From the NCBI GenBank assembly GCA_018673255.1, contig JABHDC010000073.1, positions 1 to 37,624 of the forward strand: a stretch of DNA of 37,624 nt, in the 5' to 3' direction. Under the pieces are notes generated by a model. That model had not been told where the DNA came from. It saw only the letters and a program-made list of their open reading frames with translations, and searched no databases. Below, piece after piece: positions 1-8,720 of this stretch. A program made the position numbers and the translations under genes. This DNA comes from Gemmatimonadota bacterium (GTDB lineage: Bacteria > Latescibacterota > UBA2968 > UBA8231). The first letter of the stretch is position 1; the number at the start of each line of letters is the position of its first letter.

Positions 1-1866
1 GGCCGAATCGCTGGTGGCTAGTGCGGCGGCACGCTCGACCTGCCGCAGTTGCGCCAATCGGGCCCAGCGGGTCGGTAACTCGGCGTGGGCCAGGATCCGA
101 TCCTCCTGGCGAGCCAGATCACGCAGAGAGTCGGCCTGGGCCGACTCACCTTCCAACTGACGCTGTCGTGCCAGGCGATAGAGACAGTCGGCCAGATAGA
201 ACTGTGATTCCTGTGCCGTTGGATCCCCGGGATAGGCGGAGACATAGGCCTCCCATGCCCGCACCGCGTTGGAGAAATCCTGGTGATGACGAAGGGCGAC
301 GGCCAGTTCGAAGCGAACCTGGCGTCGCGGACTGCCCGACAGATCGTCGATCACCGCCTGCTGCAGGGCCCGGGCCAGCCCCTCGGCATCGCGCACCGTG
401 AATTCCTGCAGGTATTCCACACGATCCCGCACCTGGGCAGAGCGGCGGTGTCCGGGGTATTGCTCGAGGAAATTCACATACTCACGGACCGCCAGGCGTC
501 GTTGGCCGCCACCTTCGTAGGCACCGGCCAGGCCGTATTGACCCTCGGCTCGCAGCCCGCTGTCGCGGCTCAGGGCGGTGAACAGCTCAACCGCTTCATC
601 GTGATAACCACTGGCGCCATAGACTTCGGCCAATTGCAGACGAGCCAGGTCTTGTTTGGCACTCGATTCAGCGAATGCCTCCCCGTGTCGCTTGGCCTCG
701 TCCAGATAGCGCCGCAACCAGGATATGGCGCGGGCCAGATCTCCCTGGCGGCGGTAGAGTGCGCCCAACTCTCGCAAGGCTGCGGCCCCGGCTGGCGAGG
801 GCGGGGCACTGGACGTGGGGACCAACTGGAATAGCTCACCCACGGCGGGCCCGACCTGCGACAGCCACCCCAGGCTCACGGCAAGTCCCAGTCGGACGTC
901 ATCGCGCAGGGATGCGGCCGCATCACTCGTCATCAATTCGCGATAGACTGCCAGGGCGTCTTCATGGCGCCCCCCATTCTGCAGGGCTGTGGCACGTCCC
1001 AGGCGGGCCCTGGCCTGTAAGGTTGCATCCTTCGTCTGCCGGGCCGCTTGGTCGTAGCTCTTCTCGGCCTGGTCATACTGACCCCGGGACGAAAAGTGAG
1101 CTGCCAGATCCAGACGGGAGCTGTCCGCGTGCGCGCTGCCTTTGAAGGCGGACTGCAACTGCTCGAATTGTGATGTTGCCGCCGCCACCCGACCAAGAAA
1201 CAATTCGAGTCGACCGGACAGCAACAGCGCGTCGCGGGACTCGTCGCTGGTTGAGGCTGAAGCCGTAATCTGGGCGAGCAACTCACGGGCTTCGACCGGA
1301 TGGCCAGAAGCGAACTGTAACTGCGCGAGTTGATACCGGCCGCGCCGCGCTGCGCCATGGCCATCGTAGTTGTTCAGCAACTTGCTGTAGGCTCGCAGAC
1401 CATTGGACAGATCGCCGGCACGAACGAAATTGGTCGCTGCGGCCAGCAAGGACTCCGCGGCAAATCCAGCCTCACTGTAGAGACGCTGCACTTCTTCATA
1501 CACCGCACCGGCCCTGGCCGGCTCTCCGAGGGCCTCGTAGCAGGCGGCCTGTTCCCGCCGCGCATCGGCGGCCTCCAGATGCTTCGGGTGCGCCTCGTAG
1601 AAGGTGTGGTAGGCACCCACTGCCTCGGCGCATCGGCCGCTGCGACTATACGACTGGGCCAGCATCAGGCGTGCATCCGGCAGGTGAGGATCGGCGGGAT
1701 GGTTGCGGATGAACTCACCGAAAAGCTGGGCCGCTGTGGCATGATCACCGGCATCGCGGAAGAGATTGCGAGCGAGATTGAACTCGTCCTCTGCGTCGGC
1801 CCAAAGGGCGACAGGGACCAGCAGCAGGCTGAGCGACAACAGCAGGAGGCGCAGCGATCGATTCAC
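1..1866 (-). CDS. Exported TPR-repeat protein (3' end beyond window)
   Basis: The minus strand is open without a stop from 1866 to the left edge, so at least 621 residues are visible and the C-terminus is missing. A GTG at 1866 starts a typical Sec signal peptide (NRSLRLLLLSLSLLLVPVALWA, cleaved near residue 23); an in-frame ATG at 1908 would add 14 residues, and neither has a clear ribosome site. The mature part is a chain of tetratricopeptide-like helix pairs, for example FGEFIRNHPADPHLPDARLM, YRRQGDLARAISWLRRYLDE and LAEVYGASGYHDEAVELF. This resembles periplasmic TPR proteins of the YbgF/BamD kind, which act as protein-interaction scaffolds in envelope assembly. A specific role cannot be read from the sequence. 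It is divergent from ispE across about 218 bp. Confidence 0.85.
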   Translation of the reverse strand, partial: MNRSLRLLLLSLSLLLVPVALWADAEDEFNLARNLFRDAGDHATAAQLFGEFIRNHPADPHLPDARLMLAQSYSRSGRCAEAVGAYHTFYEAHPKHLEAADARREQAACYEALGEPARAGAVYEEVQRLYSEAGFAAESLLAAATNFVRAGDLSNGLRAYSKLLNNYDGHGAARRGRYQLAQLQFASGHPVEARELLAQITASASTSDESRDALLLSGRLELFLGRVAAATSQFEQLQSAFKGSAHADSSRLDLAAHFSSRGQYDQAEKSYDQAARQTKDATLQARARLGRATALQNGGRHEDALAVYRELMTSDAAASLRDDVRLGLAVSLGWLSQVGPAVGELFQLVPTSSAPPSPAGAAALRELGALYRRQGDLARAISWLRRYLDEAKRHGEAFAESSAKQDLARLQLAEVYGASGYHDEAVELFTALSRDSGLRAEGQYGLAGAYEGGGQRRLAVREYVNFLEQYPGHRRSAQVRDRVEYLQEFTVRDAEGLARALQQAVIDDLSGSPRRQVRFELAVALRHHQDFSNAVRAWEAYVSAYPGDPTAQESQFYLADCLYRLARQRQLEGESAQADSLRDLARQEDRILAHAELPTRWARLAQLRQVERAAALATSDSA

Positions 1867-2084
1867 GGTGGACCCGGAGATGGAAGGAAGATACTGAGAG
1901 ATGGGCATGCCAAATCGACATCACCCCGGCGGGAAGGCGTGCCCCGCCGACCTGGCGGGATGGGTGCCATCGCCGAATGGGGCGACGGCGAGGGGGGCCT
2001 CGGGTTATATTGACCCGGGCGAGTCGAGTATACGGGGCACCATAATAGAGGTCAAGCCGTGACAGCGCAGTCACTTACGCACAT

Positions 2085-3041
2085 ATGACCCATTTGATGG
2101 AGACCGCCTGGGCCAAGCTCAATCTGGGCCTGCGCGTGCTGGGGCGCCGTGAGGATGGCTACCACGATCTGATCAGTCTGTTCCAGACGATCGACCTGGG
2201 TGATGACGTCCGATTGACCCCGAGTGCCCAGATGTCACTTCGATGTGACGATGCCGAGGTGCCCCAAGCGCAGCAGAATCTCGCCTGGCAGGCGGCGACA
2301 CTGTACCTGGCCGAGGCGGGAGGCAGCCCCGTTCACATCGATCTGGTCAAGCGGATCCCCATGGGTGCGGGCCTGGGAGGTGGCAGCGCAGATGCGGCCG
2401 CAGTTCTGCGCGGACTCAATCGGATCGCCTCGCGTCCCCTGCCATCGGAACAACTGATGAGTCTCGGGGCCCGATTGGGATCGGACGTCCCATTCGCCTT
2501 GCAGGGGGGCACCTGTCTGGTGGAGGGACGCGGCGAACGTCTGCTTCAGGTGGCGTGGGATGCTGAGGGTCTGGATATTCACTACGTCCTGGTCGATCCA
2601 GGCGAGCCGGTGAGCACGGCGTGGGCTTTCGGACAGCTGGACGAAGTGCGGCGAGGCGTATCGGGTGTGCGGGACGAGGAGGTCTTACGAGATAAGGCCT
2701 TGCTAGACAAGATCTTGCTAGATAAGATCTTGTCCGGTTCTGAACCGTACCTTACCTTCCTTAATTCTGCACGCGGCGGGCGCGTCCCGGTACGCAGGCT
2801 GCTGGAAGTCATCAGTAACGACTTTCAGCCTGTCGTCGAACGAGCCAAACCCATCGTCGCACGTGCCAGCCAATTGCTGGCTGCCCTGACGCCAAAGGCC
2901 TGCTCCATGACTGGGAGCGGGTCGGTCGTCTACGGTATCTACGTCGACCGGATCGCCGCGCACCAAGCAGCCGACCAGCTGCGGGGACAGGGGTATCCGG
3001 TCTTTGTGTGTACACCGGTGCCGGCACCAATGGGTGTCTGA
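2085..3041 (+). CDS. ispE: 4-diphosphocytidyl-2-C-methyl-D-erythritol kinase IspE
   Basis: This GHMP-family kinase phosphorylates CDP-methylerythritol in the non-mevalonate (MEP) isoprenoid pathway in the cytosol. The N-terminus AWAKLNLGLRVLGRREDGYH holds the conserved catalytic Lys-Asn region. The ATP-binding glycine loop is PMGAGLGGGSADAA (about residues 93-106), and the C-terminal GHMP motif is SMTGSGSVVYG. At 318 residues it is longer than usual (about 280-300). The extra length lies near residues 190-225, where a 15-bp unit is repeated in tandem (LRDKA-LLDKI-LLDKI). No good ribosome site precedes ATG 2085; a second in-frame ATG lies at 2097. A tRNA-Gln gene follows 24 bp after the stop. 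prs, often found between ispE and rplY, is absent here. Confidence 0.95.
   Translation: MTHLMETAWAKLNLGLRVLGRREDGYHDLISLFQTIDLGDDVRLTPSAQMSLRCDDAEVPQAQQNLAWQAATLYLAEAGGSPVHIDLVKRIPMGAGLGGGSADAAAVLRGLNRIASRPLPSEQLMSLGARLGSDVPFALQGGTCLVEGRGERLLQVAWDAEGLDIHYVLVDPGEPVSTAWAFGQLDEVRRGVSGVRDEEVLRDKALLDKILLDKILSGSEPYLTFLNSARGGRVPVRRLLEVISNDFQPVVERAKPIVARASQLLAALTPKACSMTGSGSVVYGIYVDRIAAHQAADQLRGQGYPVFVCTPVPAPMGV
2684..2734 (+). repeat. 15-bp tandem repeat and hairpin inside ispE
   Basis: Three consecutive 15-bp units (2684-2698, 2699-2713, 2714-2728) with consensus CTTGCTAGATAAGAT are followed by the start of a fourth. They translate in frame to LRDKA, LLDKI and LLDKI. The last part also forms a perfect inverted repeat, GACAAGATCTT (2706-2716) and AAGATCTTGTC (2724-2734), around a 7-nt loop. 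The stretch uses TTA and CTA leucine codons that are uncommon elsewhere in this GC-rich gene. It looks like an in-frame insertion or local expansion in a surface loop of IspE. Confidence 0.85.
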
Positions 3042-3065
3042 CCCGGAGGTCGGCTTCGAGTCAGT

Positions 3066-3140
3066 TGCCCGGTCGTTCAATTGGTAGGACAGCGGATTTT
3101 GGGTCCGCCTATCGAGGTTCAAGTCCTCGCCGGGCAGCCA
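3066..3140 (+). tRNA. tRNA-Gln (anticodon TTG)
   Basis: A full cloverleaf is visible. The acceptor stem is TGCCCGG/CCGGGCA with discriminator G and an encoded CCA. The D arm is GTTC...GGAC. The anticodon stem is GCGGA/TCCGC around loop TTTTGGG, giving anticodon TTG. The T arm is CGAGG-TTCAAGT-CCTCG. It lies between ispE and rplY on the same strand, a place where tRNA-Gln is also seen in other bacteria. Confidence 0.97.
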
Positions 3141-3220
3141 AATGCAAAACCAGCGGCAGGATATCTGCCACAACACGGCAGCTTCTGCCGTCCACTACGT
3201 AGTAGGGAGACAGACAGGGC

Positions 3221-3937
3221 ATGGCGGTCAGCCTGAAAATCTACAAGCGCGAGACCATCGAGCTCGACGTCGAGCAGCGTGAAGAGCGCGGTAAGGGACC
3301 GGTTGGTCGCTTGCGCCGCGAGCAGAACCTGCTTCCCGGCGTCATCTATGGTCATAAGCAGGAGGCACAGGCCTTCAAAGTTCCGGCACTGAAGCTCGAG
3401 CGGGCGTTGTCCGGTGGCGGTCAGAACGCAATCTTCGTTCTCAAGGGTGTCGGCGCCGACGAACGGGCGGTTGTCCGTGACGTGCAGTATCACAAGGTGA
3501 ACAGCACGGTGCAGCACGTCGATTTCCTCCGGATCAATCCCGAGGAAGAGATCAGTGCCTCGGTGCCATTGAACACGGTGGGCAGCCCCGTCGGTGTGCG
3601 CATCAGTGGTGGTGCCTTGCAGCACAGTGTCACCCACATCGACATGACCTGTATCGCGGCCGAGATGCCGTCACAGGTCGAGATCGACATCAGTGATCTG
3701 GATATTGGCGACAGCATTCACGTGAGTGACCTGCTCGAAACCGAGAGTCGGATCACGACCGACTCGGGTGTCACAATCGTCAGCGTGTTGCAACCGCGTC
3801 TGACCGTCGATGAAGAACTTGAAGCCGAAGCCGCTGAAGCCGCCGAGGCCGAAGGCGACCTGGTCGAGGGTGCTGAAGAGGGTGATGAGGATGCCGCCGC
3901 CGAGGGTGGTGACGCCGAAGGTGGCGACAGCGAGTAG
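3221..3937 (+). CDS. rplY: 50S ribosomal protein L25/general stress protein Ctc
   Basis: L25 binds 5S rRNA in the large subunit. This is the long CTC form: an N-terminal beta-barrel L25 domain (about residues 1-100, with RGKGPVGRLRREQNLLPGVI and the YGHKQEA region) and a C-terminal TL5-type domain (about 100-195, including QVEIDISDLDIGDSIHVSDL). It ends in a strongly acidic Ala/Glu/Gly/Asp tail of about 40 residues. ATG 3221 is preceded by AGGGAGACAGACAGGGC. Total length is 238 residues, slightly long because of the tail. pth begins 10 bp after the stop, a common operon pairing. Confidence 0.95.
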   Translation: MAVSLKIYKRETIELDVEQREERGKGPVGRLRREQNLLPGVIYGHKQEAQAFKVPALKLERALSGGGQNAIFVLKGVGADERAVVRDVQYHKVNSTVQHVDFLRINPEEEISASVPLNTVGSPVGVRISGGALQHSVTHIDMTCIAAEMPSQVEIDISDLDIGDSIHVSDLLETESRITTDSGVTIVSVLQPRLTVDEELEAEAAEAAEAEGDLVEGAEEGDEDAAAEGGDAEGGDSE

Positions 3938-3947
3938 TAGCTGAGTC

Positions 3948-4568
3948 GTGCGGATCGTCGTTGGTCTGGGCAACCCCGGTGCCCGCTACGAGCGCACGCG
4001 CCACAATATTGGATTTCTCGTCGTCGAGGCGATGTCCCAGGGTGCCACCTGGCAATCGACGACGCAAGCACTGACGACGCCATGTTGGCTGGGGCCCGAG
4101 CGGCACGAAGTGCTGCTGGTCAAGCCGCAGACGTTCATGAATCGCAGTGGCCAGGCACTGGCCGAACTGCAACAGGTTACCGACGTCGAGCCCGAACAGG
4201 TGCTCGTCGTCCTCGACGACTTCCTCCTCGACTTCGGTCGCTTGCGGCTGCGCAGAGGAGGGTCCGACGGCGGCCACAATGGTCTGGCGTCGGTCTTGCA
4301 GCATCTGTCGACGGAAGCTGTCCCGAGGCTGCGACTGGGTGTGGGACCGGTTCCGGAAAGTGAGCAGGACATCGAATATGTCCTGGCTCCCTTTGCAGCG
4401 ACAGAAGATGTAGATGAGCTAATTCAACGCGGTTGCGCTGCCACGACGTGCTGGGTGACGGAGGGTGTGGAGGCAGCGATGAACCGGTTTAACGGTTGTC
4501 TGCCAGTATCGCCCAGGGCAGACCACACATCACGACCTGTTCATAGAAACAGGGATTCGGGAGGGTAA
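3948..4568 (+). CDS. pth: Peptidyl-tRNA hydrolase
   Basis: The enzyme frees tRNA from peptidyl-tRNA that drops off ribosomes. The family residues are all present: the GLGNPG substrate loop at residues 6-11, catalytic His in RTRHNIG (about residue 21), FMNRSG, the DDFLLD acidic segment, and GGHNGL. The start is GTG 3948, only 10 bp after rplY, so expression is probably coupled. The length of 206 is somewhat above the usual 185-195. The last 25 or so residues, after the normal end near MNRFN, have little of the GC-rich third-position bias seen upstream. They coincide with two hairpins in front of hppA, so this tail may owe more to RNA structure than to protein function. Confidence 0.95.
   Translation: MRIVVGLGNPGARYERTRHNIGFLVVEAMSQGATWQSTTQALTTPCWLGPERHEVLLVKPQTFMNRSGQALAELQQVTDVEPEQVLVVLDDFLLDFGRLRLRRGGSDGGHNGLASVLQHLSTEAVPRLRLGVGPVPESEQDIEYVLAPFAATEDVDELIQRGCAATTCWVTEGVEAAMNRFNGCLPVSPRADHTSRPVHRNRDSGG
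4498..4553 (+). promoter_or_regulatory. Two tandem hairpins in front of hppA
   Basis: GTCTGCC (4498-4504) pairs with GGCAGAC (4517-4523). CCTGTT (4536-4541) pairs with AACAGG (4548-4553). Both lie inside the unusual 3' end of pth and just before the hppA ribosome site (GGGAGGG, about 4559-4565). There is no T-run, so intrinsic termination is not evident. A translational or RNA-stability role for hppA is possible but unproven. Confidence 0.4.
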
Positions 4569-4576
4569 CCACTCCT

Positions 4577-6670
4577 ATGGAAGCGTGGACGACAGCCGCG
4601 CCCTATTTGGGTGTCGCAGGACTGATCATCGCTTTCCTGATTTATGGTCGCATTAAGAAGGCCGATGAAGGGTCTGCGGCGATGATTGAAATCTCCGAGG
4701 CCATTCACGAGGGGGCTATGGCCTTCCTCAAACGTGAATACAGCATCCTGTTGATCTTCATCGCCGTGGTCTTTGTCGCCCTGTGGTTGGGTGTCGACAA
4801 CAAGACGGCCTTGGCTTTCCTGGCAGGTGCTGCGTGTTCGATCATAGCCGGTTTCTCCGGCATGAAGGCGGCGACGCGAGCGAATGGTCGAACCGCTCAG
4901 GCCGCCAGCACTCAGGGTCAGGGCCCAGCTCTCTCGCTGGCCTTCTCCGGCGGTGCCGTCATGGGTCTGGCAGTTGCCAGTCTTGGCATGATCGGCATCG
5001 GTACCCTGGCGCAGCTGTTTGGCATGTGGGAAAACCCTGCCAATGCCAGACTGATCAATGGCTTTGCCATGGGCGCTTCGTCAATCGCCCTGTTTGCCCG
5101 CGTTGGCGGCGGTATCTTCACCAAAGCAGCCGATGTCGGTGCTGATCTGGTGGGCAAGGTTGAGCAGAACATTCCCGAAGATGATCCGCGAAATCCCGCC
5201 GTCATCGCTGACAATGTCGGTGACAATGTCGGCGACGTGGCTGGCATGGGCGCCGACATCTTCGAGTCGTACGTCGGTTCCGTCATCGCCACCATCGCCA
5301 TCGCCGCTACCGCGTCGGTCGCACTGTTGACGAAGTTGGTCCCGGGTCTCGACCCCAGCGTGGCGCAGGAAGTAGAAACAGCGCGTGTCGCTGCGATGGC
5401 CTTCCCGCTGATGGTGATCATGGTTGGCCTTGTGGCGTCGCTGATCGGCGTCGTGGCCGTGCGGGTGCTGCAAGACCGCGATCCAGGTGCCGCCCTGCGT
5501 TATTCCACCTTCCTGTCGGCGGCAATCATGATAGCCGGCGCTTGGTGGATCAGCGGTCAACTGGGCCTTGGTTCAGGACCGATCCTTGCCGTGTTGTGTG
5601 GTTCGCTGGCGGGCATCGTCATCGGTTTGCTGACAGAGTACTATACTGGCGCCGGACCGATGCGGGGCATCGCTGAGGCTTCCAAGACGGGCTCTGCAAC
5701 CAATATCATCAGTGGTCTGGCTGTCGGCATGGAATCCACCGCGCTGCCCGTGCTCGGCATCGCGGTCGCCATCGGCCTGGGCTTCAACTTCGCCGGCCTC
5801 TACGGTATCGGCATTGCCGCTGTGGGAATGCTTGCTACCGTCGGTGTGACCATGGCAGTTGATGCGTATGGTCCGATTGCTGACAATGCCGGTGGTATTG
5901 CCGAGCAGGCGCATTTGGGCGCAGAGACCCGAAAGATCACCGATAGTCTCGACTCGCTCGGCAACACGACCGCGGCGGTTGGCAAGGGTTTCGCCATCGG
6001 CTCGGCGGCGCTCACGGCACTGGCTTTGTTCTCCGCCTATGCCTCGTCGGTGCGAGGAACCATGGATCGCCTCGGCATGGACAGTGGTGAATTCGCCATT
6101 GATGTGACCACGCCTGTTGTCGTGATCGGCCTGTTCATTGGGGCCATGATCCCCTACCTGGGGGCTGCGATGACGATGACGGCGGTGGGCAAAGCTGCCT
6201 TCGCCATGATCGAGGAAGTGCGTCGCCAGTTCCGCGAGATTCCGGGCCTGATGGAAGGCACGGGCAAGCCGGACACCCGGCGATGCATAGACATTTCTAC
6301 CAACGCGGCGCTGCGCGAGATGGTCCTTCCGGGCCTGATGGCCGTGTTGGCTCCTGTCCTGGTTGGTTTCCTCCTTGGGCCCAAAGCCCTGGGTGGAATG
6401 CTGGCCGGCGCGACCGTCAGTGGCGTGTTGCTTGCCCTGATGATGGCTAACAGTGGTGGCGCTTGGGACAACGCGAAGAAGTGGATCGAAGAGGGCAATC
6501 TTGGTGGTAAGGGTTCTGACCCACACAAGGCTGCCGTTGTCGGTGATACCGTTGGCGATCCATTCAAAGACACATCCGGTCCGTCGATGAACATCCTCAT
6601 CAAACTGATGTCGGTGGTCTCGCTGGTGCTGGCTCCCCTGTTCGTCGAGTACGGACTCAACCTCTTCTAA
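4577..6670 (+). CDS. hppA: Membrane-bound cation-pumping pyrophosphatase
   Basis: This polytopic membrane protein couples pyrophosphate hydrolysis to Na+ and/or H+ export. At 697 residues it has the family's normal size. The hydrolytic centre is the segment from [11 protein letters not shown] through [16 protein letters not shown] (about residues 186-226), followed by FESYVGS. A second acidic set lies near the C-terminus ([19 protein letters not shown]). [10 protein letters not shown] (about residues 461-470) has Ala where K+-independent enzymes carry Lys, so a K+-dependent type is expected. The Glu of FESYVG fits Na+-pumping or related K+-dependent pumps, but the ion cannot be fixed from this alone. 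ATG 4577 follows a strong GGGAGGG site. Confidence 0.95.
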   Translation: MEAWTTAAPYLGVAGLIIAFLIYGRIKKADEGSAAMIEISEAIHEGAMAFLKREYSILLIFIAVVFVALWLGVDNKTALAFLAGAACSIIAGFSGMKAATRANGRTAQAASTQGQGPALSLAFSGGAVMGLAVASLGMIGIGTLAQLFGMWENPANARLINGFAMGASSIALFARVGGGIFTKAADVGADLVGKVEQNIPEDDPRNPAVIADNVGDNVGDVAGMGADIFESYVGSVIATIAIAATASVALLTKLVPGLDPSVAQEVETARVAAMAFPLMVIMVGLVASLIGVVAVRVLQDRDPGAALRYSTFLSAAIMIAGAWWISGQLGLGSGPILAVLCGSLAGIVIGLLTEYYTGAGPMRGIAEASKTGSATNIISGLAVGMESTALPVLGIAVAIGLGFNFAGLYGIGIAAVGMLATVGVTMAVDAYGPIADNAGGIAEQAHLGAETRKITDSLDSLGNTTAAVGKGFAIGSAALTALALFSAYASSVRGTMDRLGMDSGEFAIDVTTPVVVIGLFIGAMIPYLGAAMTMTAVGKAAFAMIEEVRRQFREIPGLMEGTGKPDTRRCIDISTNAALREMVLPGLMAVLAPVLVGFLLGPKALGGMLAGATVSGVLLALMMANSGGAWDNAKKWIEEGNLGGKGSDPHKAAVVGDTVGDPFKDTSGPSMNILIKLMSVVSLVLAPLFVEYGLNLF

Positions 6671-6717
6671 ACCGGTTGCCCAGGTAACCGCCAGATACAG
6701 CTGAGGCGAAAGAACGC

Positions 6718-7284
6718 ATGGTCAAGAGGTACGAACTTGTCCTCCTCATCGATCCGCAGATCGGCGAAAGCCAGATCGAGACGACGATTGATGGCTACAA
6801 GCAGCGTCTCGAAGAAGCGAACGCCGAAGTCTCCCATGTAGATCACTGGGGACAGCGCAAAATGGCCTACACTTCTGCGGCCTTGCAGGGCCGCCAGCAG
6901 GCCTTCTACGTCCTCTTTCAGTTCGATGCTCCACCCGAACTGATCGAGACCCTCGAAGCAGCGATGAAGCTGGACGAGGCCGTGTTGCGTTACCTGTTCA
7001 TCTCGGTGGATGGTGAGTTTCTGCGTGTGCCGCAGCTGGCGCCGGAGAATGTCTACATCTACAACCCACCCGAGCGTCCGCGCGACCGGCGTGGTCCCCG
7101 ACGGGATCGCGACGATGAGCGTGGACGAGAGCCCCGTCCGGACTTTGCGACTGCTGGAGCTCCAGCGGCAGCCGCAGCTCCAGCCGCAGCTGAAGCTGAA
7201 GCTGGGGATGGTGAAGCGGCTGCGCCTGCGCCTGCTGTTGCTGTGAGCGCAGCGGCAGACGACGAAGGGAACGGCGAAAAGTAG
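6718..7284 (+). CDS. rpsF: 30S ribosomal protein S6 with long C-terminal tail
   Basis: S6 binds the central domain of 16S rRNA together with S18. Residues 1-100 form the canonical domain (VKRYELVLLIDPQ, then WGQRKMAYTS). Beyond residue 115 there is an Arg-rich stretch (RPRDRRGPRRDRDDERGREP) and then an Ala/Pro/Glu-rich, presumably disordered tail. The total of 188 residues compares with the usual 95-135. The next gene starts 61 bp downstream and is a DUF2232 membrane protein, not ssb or rpsR. Confidence 0.95.
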   Translation: MVKRYELVLLIDPQIGESQIETTIDGYKQRLEEANAEVSHVDHWGQRKMAYTSAALQGRQQAFYVLFQFDAPPELIETLEAAMKLDEAVLRYLFISVDGEFLRVPQLAPENVYIYNPPERPRDRRGPRRDRDDERGREPRPDFATAGAPAAAAAPAAAEAEAGDGEAAAPAPAVAVSAAADDEGNGEK

Positions 7285-7345
7285 CGACGACGGCATCCGG
7301 TTGGACCGGGTGCCGTCCGTCAGCCGCCGGGTCAGGATCTAACCC

Positions 7346-8194
7346 GTGCTGCATCTGCTTGCAAGTCTGGCTCTGGTCGCGGCTACGCTGATTGCTGCAC
7401 GCCGCTACGGTGTTCGCCGCGTGGCGTTGCCGGCGTGTGTCCCCCTGCTGATGTCGATGGCCGGTCCCCTGCAATGGGTCCTGGTTTCGGGTCTGGCGCC
7501 GGCGCCGATTATCGGTCTGCTGGCAGCGATCCAGATCGAGCGGGGCCGAGGGTATGGGGAGATTATCGCCATGGCATCGGTTCCGGGTCTGGCATTGGCC
7601 CTGATGCTCATGTTCTCCCTTGACGGATCTAGCGATCAGCGACGGGAGATTGGTGATCAGGTCAGTGTATCGCTGCAGGGAATGGGCGCCGAAACGCCGG
7701 AACCTGAGCAGTTGCAGCAGGTCATCGAACTGATGCTGCAGCTGTTCCCCGGCATGGCCTACCTGTCGATGCTGTTCGTCGCCGTGGTAGGTTATCGAAT
7801 GGCTTGTGGCGTGGCCGGGCGTCTTCAGATGAGTTTGCCTCAACCGACACCGTTGCATCGGTGGCGGTTCTGGGACGAGTTGATCTGGGGATTGATCGGT
7901 GCGCTGGTGTTGTTGCTCGTTTTCGACGGGAATCTGCGTACGATCGGCGCCAACGCGCTGCTCGTCATGGCAGCCCTTTATGCAGTACAGGGCCTGGCCC
8001 TGGTGCGACACGCGCTCTGGCGACTTGGGATTCAGCGCTTCCTCGAGATCGTCATTTACGCTTTGCTGCTTTTTACGTCGGGTATTTCCCTGGTCGTGTT
8101 GGGATTGCTCGGCCTGATGGACACGTGGTTCGATTGGCGCCGCTTGGGTCACGCTCGCGTGGACGAGGTCGCTGGCGACGACGAAGAACAGTGA
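7346..8194 (+). CDS. DUF2232 (YybS-like) membrane protein
   Basis: A 282-residue polytopic membrane protein with roughly seven to eight hydrophobic segments, for example LLASLALVAATLIAA at the N-terminus, a pair around residues 45-95, a re-entry near residues 135-155, and three in the C-terminal half. The last residues (DEVAGDDEEQ) are acidic. Its place between rpsF and rplI matches DUF2232/YybS proteins, which sit in this ribosomal operon in many phyla and whose function is unknown. The start is GTG 7346 with CAGGA upstream. Family assignment rests on context and topology rather than on a sharp motif. Confidence 0.75.
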   Translation: MLHLLASLALVAATLIAARRYGVRRVALPACVPLLMSMAGPLQWVLVSGLAPAPIIGLLAAIQIERGRGYGEIIAMASVPGLALALMLMFSLDGSSDQRREIGDQVSVSLQGMGAETPEPEQLQQVIELMLQLFPGMAYLSMLFVAVVGYRMACGVAGRLQMSLPQPTPLHRWRFWDELIWGLIGALVLLLVFDGNLRTIGANALLVMAALYAVQGLALVRHALWRLGIQRFLEIVIYALLLFTSGISLVVLGLLGLMDTWFDWRRLGHARVDEVAGDDEEQ

Positions 8195-8201
8195 GAATTT
8201 C

Positions 8202-8207
8202 AGGAGG
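8202..8207 (+). promoter_or_regulatory. Strong ribosome binding site of rplI
   Basis: AGGAGG lies 9 bp before GTG 8217 and decides the non-ATG start of rplI. Confidence 0.8.
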
Positions 8208-8216
8208 CCGACTACG

Positions 8217-8660
8217 GTGAAGGTGATTCTACTCAGAGATATTGAAACCCTCGGGAGCACTGGCGAAATCATCCAGGTAGCCGCGGGTTACGCACGTAAC
8301 TTCCTTATTCCGAAGCGTCAGGCCATGCTGGCCAGCGATACCAATGTGGCGCAGTTCGAGACACAGCGGCGTCAGCATGAGGCAACCGTAGAGCGAGAGC
8401 AGCGGGCAGCCGAACAGACCGCTGGTGCCTTGGAGAAGGCGTCTTTGACGGCGCAGGTTCGCGTCGGCGAAGGGGATCGACTCTTCGGTTCGGTGACAAC
8501 ACAGAACATTGTGGATCTGCTCAAGGAGCAAGGTCACGATGTGGATCGCCGGTCGATCCATCTGGAAGAGCCGATCCGGGCATTGGGCGTATACAACATC
8601 GAGGTGCAGTTGCATTCCTCCGTGAAGGCAACCGTCAAGCTCTGGGTCGTCAAGGAATAG
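8217..8660 (+). CDS. rplI: 50S ribosomal protein L9
   Basis: L9 binds 23S rRNA and protrudes from the large subunit. The N-terminal domain is clear (MKVILLRDIETLGSTGEIIQ, then GYARNFLIP). A charged connecting helix spans about residues 45-80, and the C-terminal domain contains FGSVTTQNIVDLLKEQG. At 147 residues it is of normal length. The GTG start is backed by a consensus AGGAGG. It is the last ribosomal gene of the cluster; dnaB, a frequent next gene, is not there. Confidence 0.96.
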   Translation: MKVILLRDIETLGSTGEIIQVAAGYARNFLIPKRQAMLASDTNVAQFETQRRQHEATVEREQRAAEQTAGALEKASLTAQVRVGEGDRLFGSVTTQNIVDLLKEQGHDVDRRSIHLEEPIRALGVYNIEVQLHSSVKATVKLWVVKE

Positions 8661-8720
8661 GGCTCTTCCCCTCTCCCCGCCGAGGTGCACTGTGGCTGTC
8701 GGCGAGAAACCGGCCGCACC

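Noticed and set aside
283..834. Plus-strand open frame of 183 codons
   Set aside because: It lies opposite the TPR gene, whose minus frame is open throughout and shows clear TPR helices.
2010..2046. Sigma-70 promoter for ispE using TTGACC and CATAAT
   Set aside because: The spacing is 25 bp, and the closer TATACG gives only 13 bp, so neither pair is acceptable.
5573..6526. Minus-strand open frame of 317 codons
   Set aside because: It is antisense to hppA and has a His/Arg-rich composition typical of shadow frames in GC-rich DNA.
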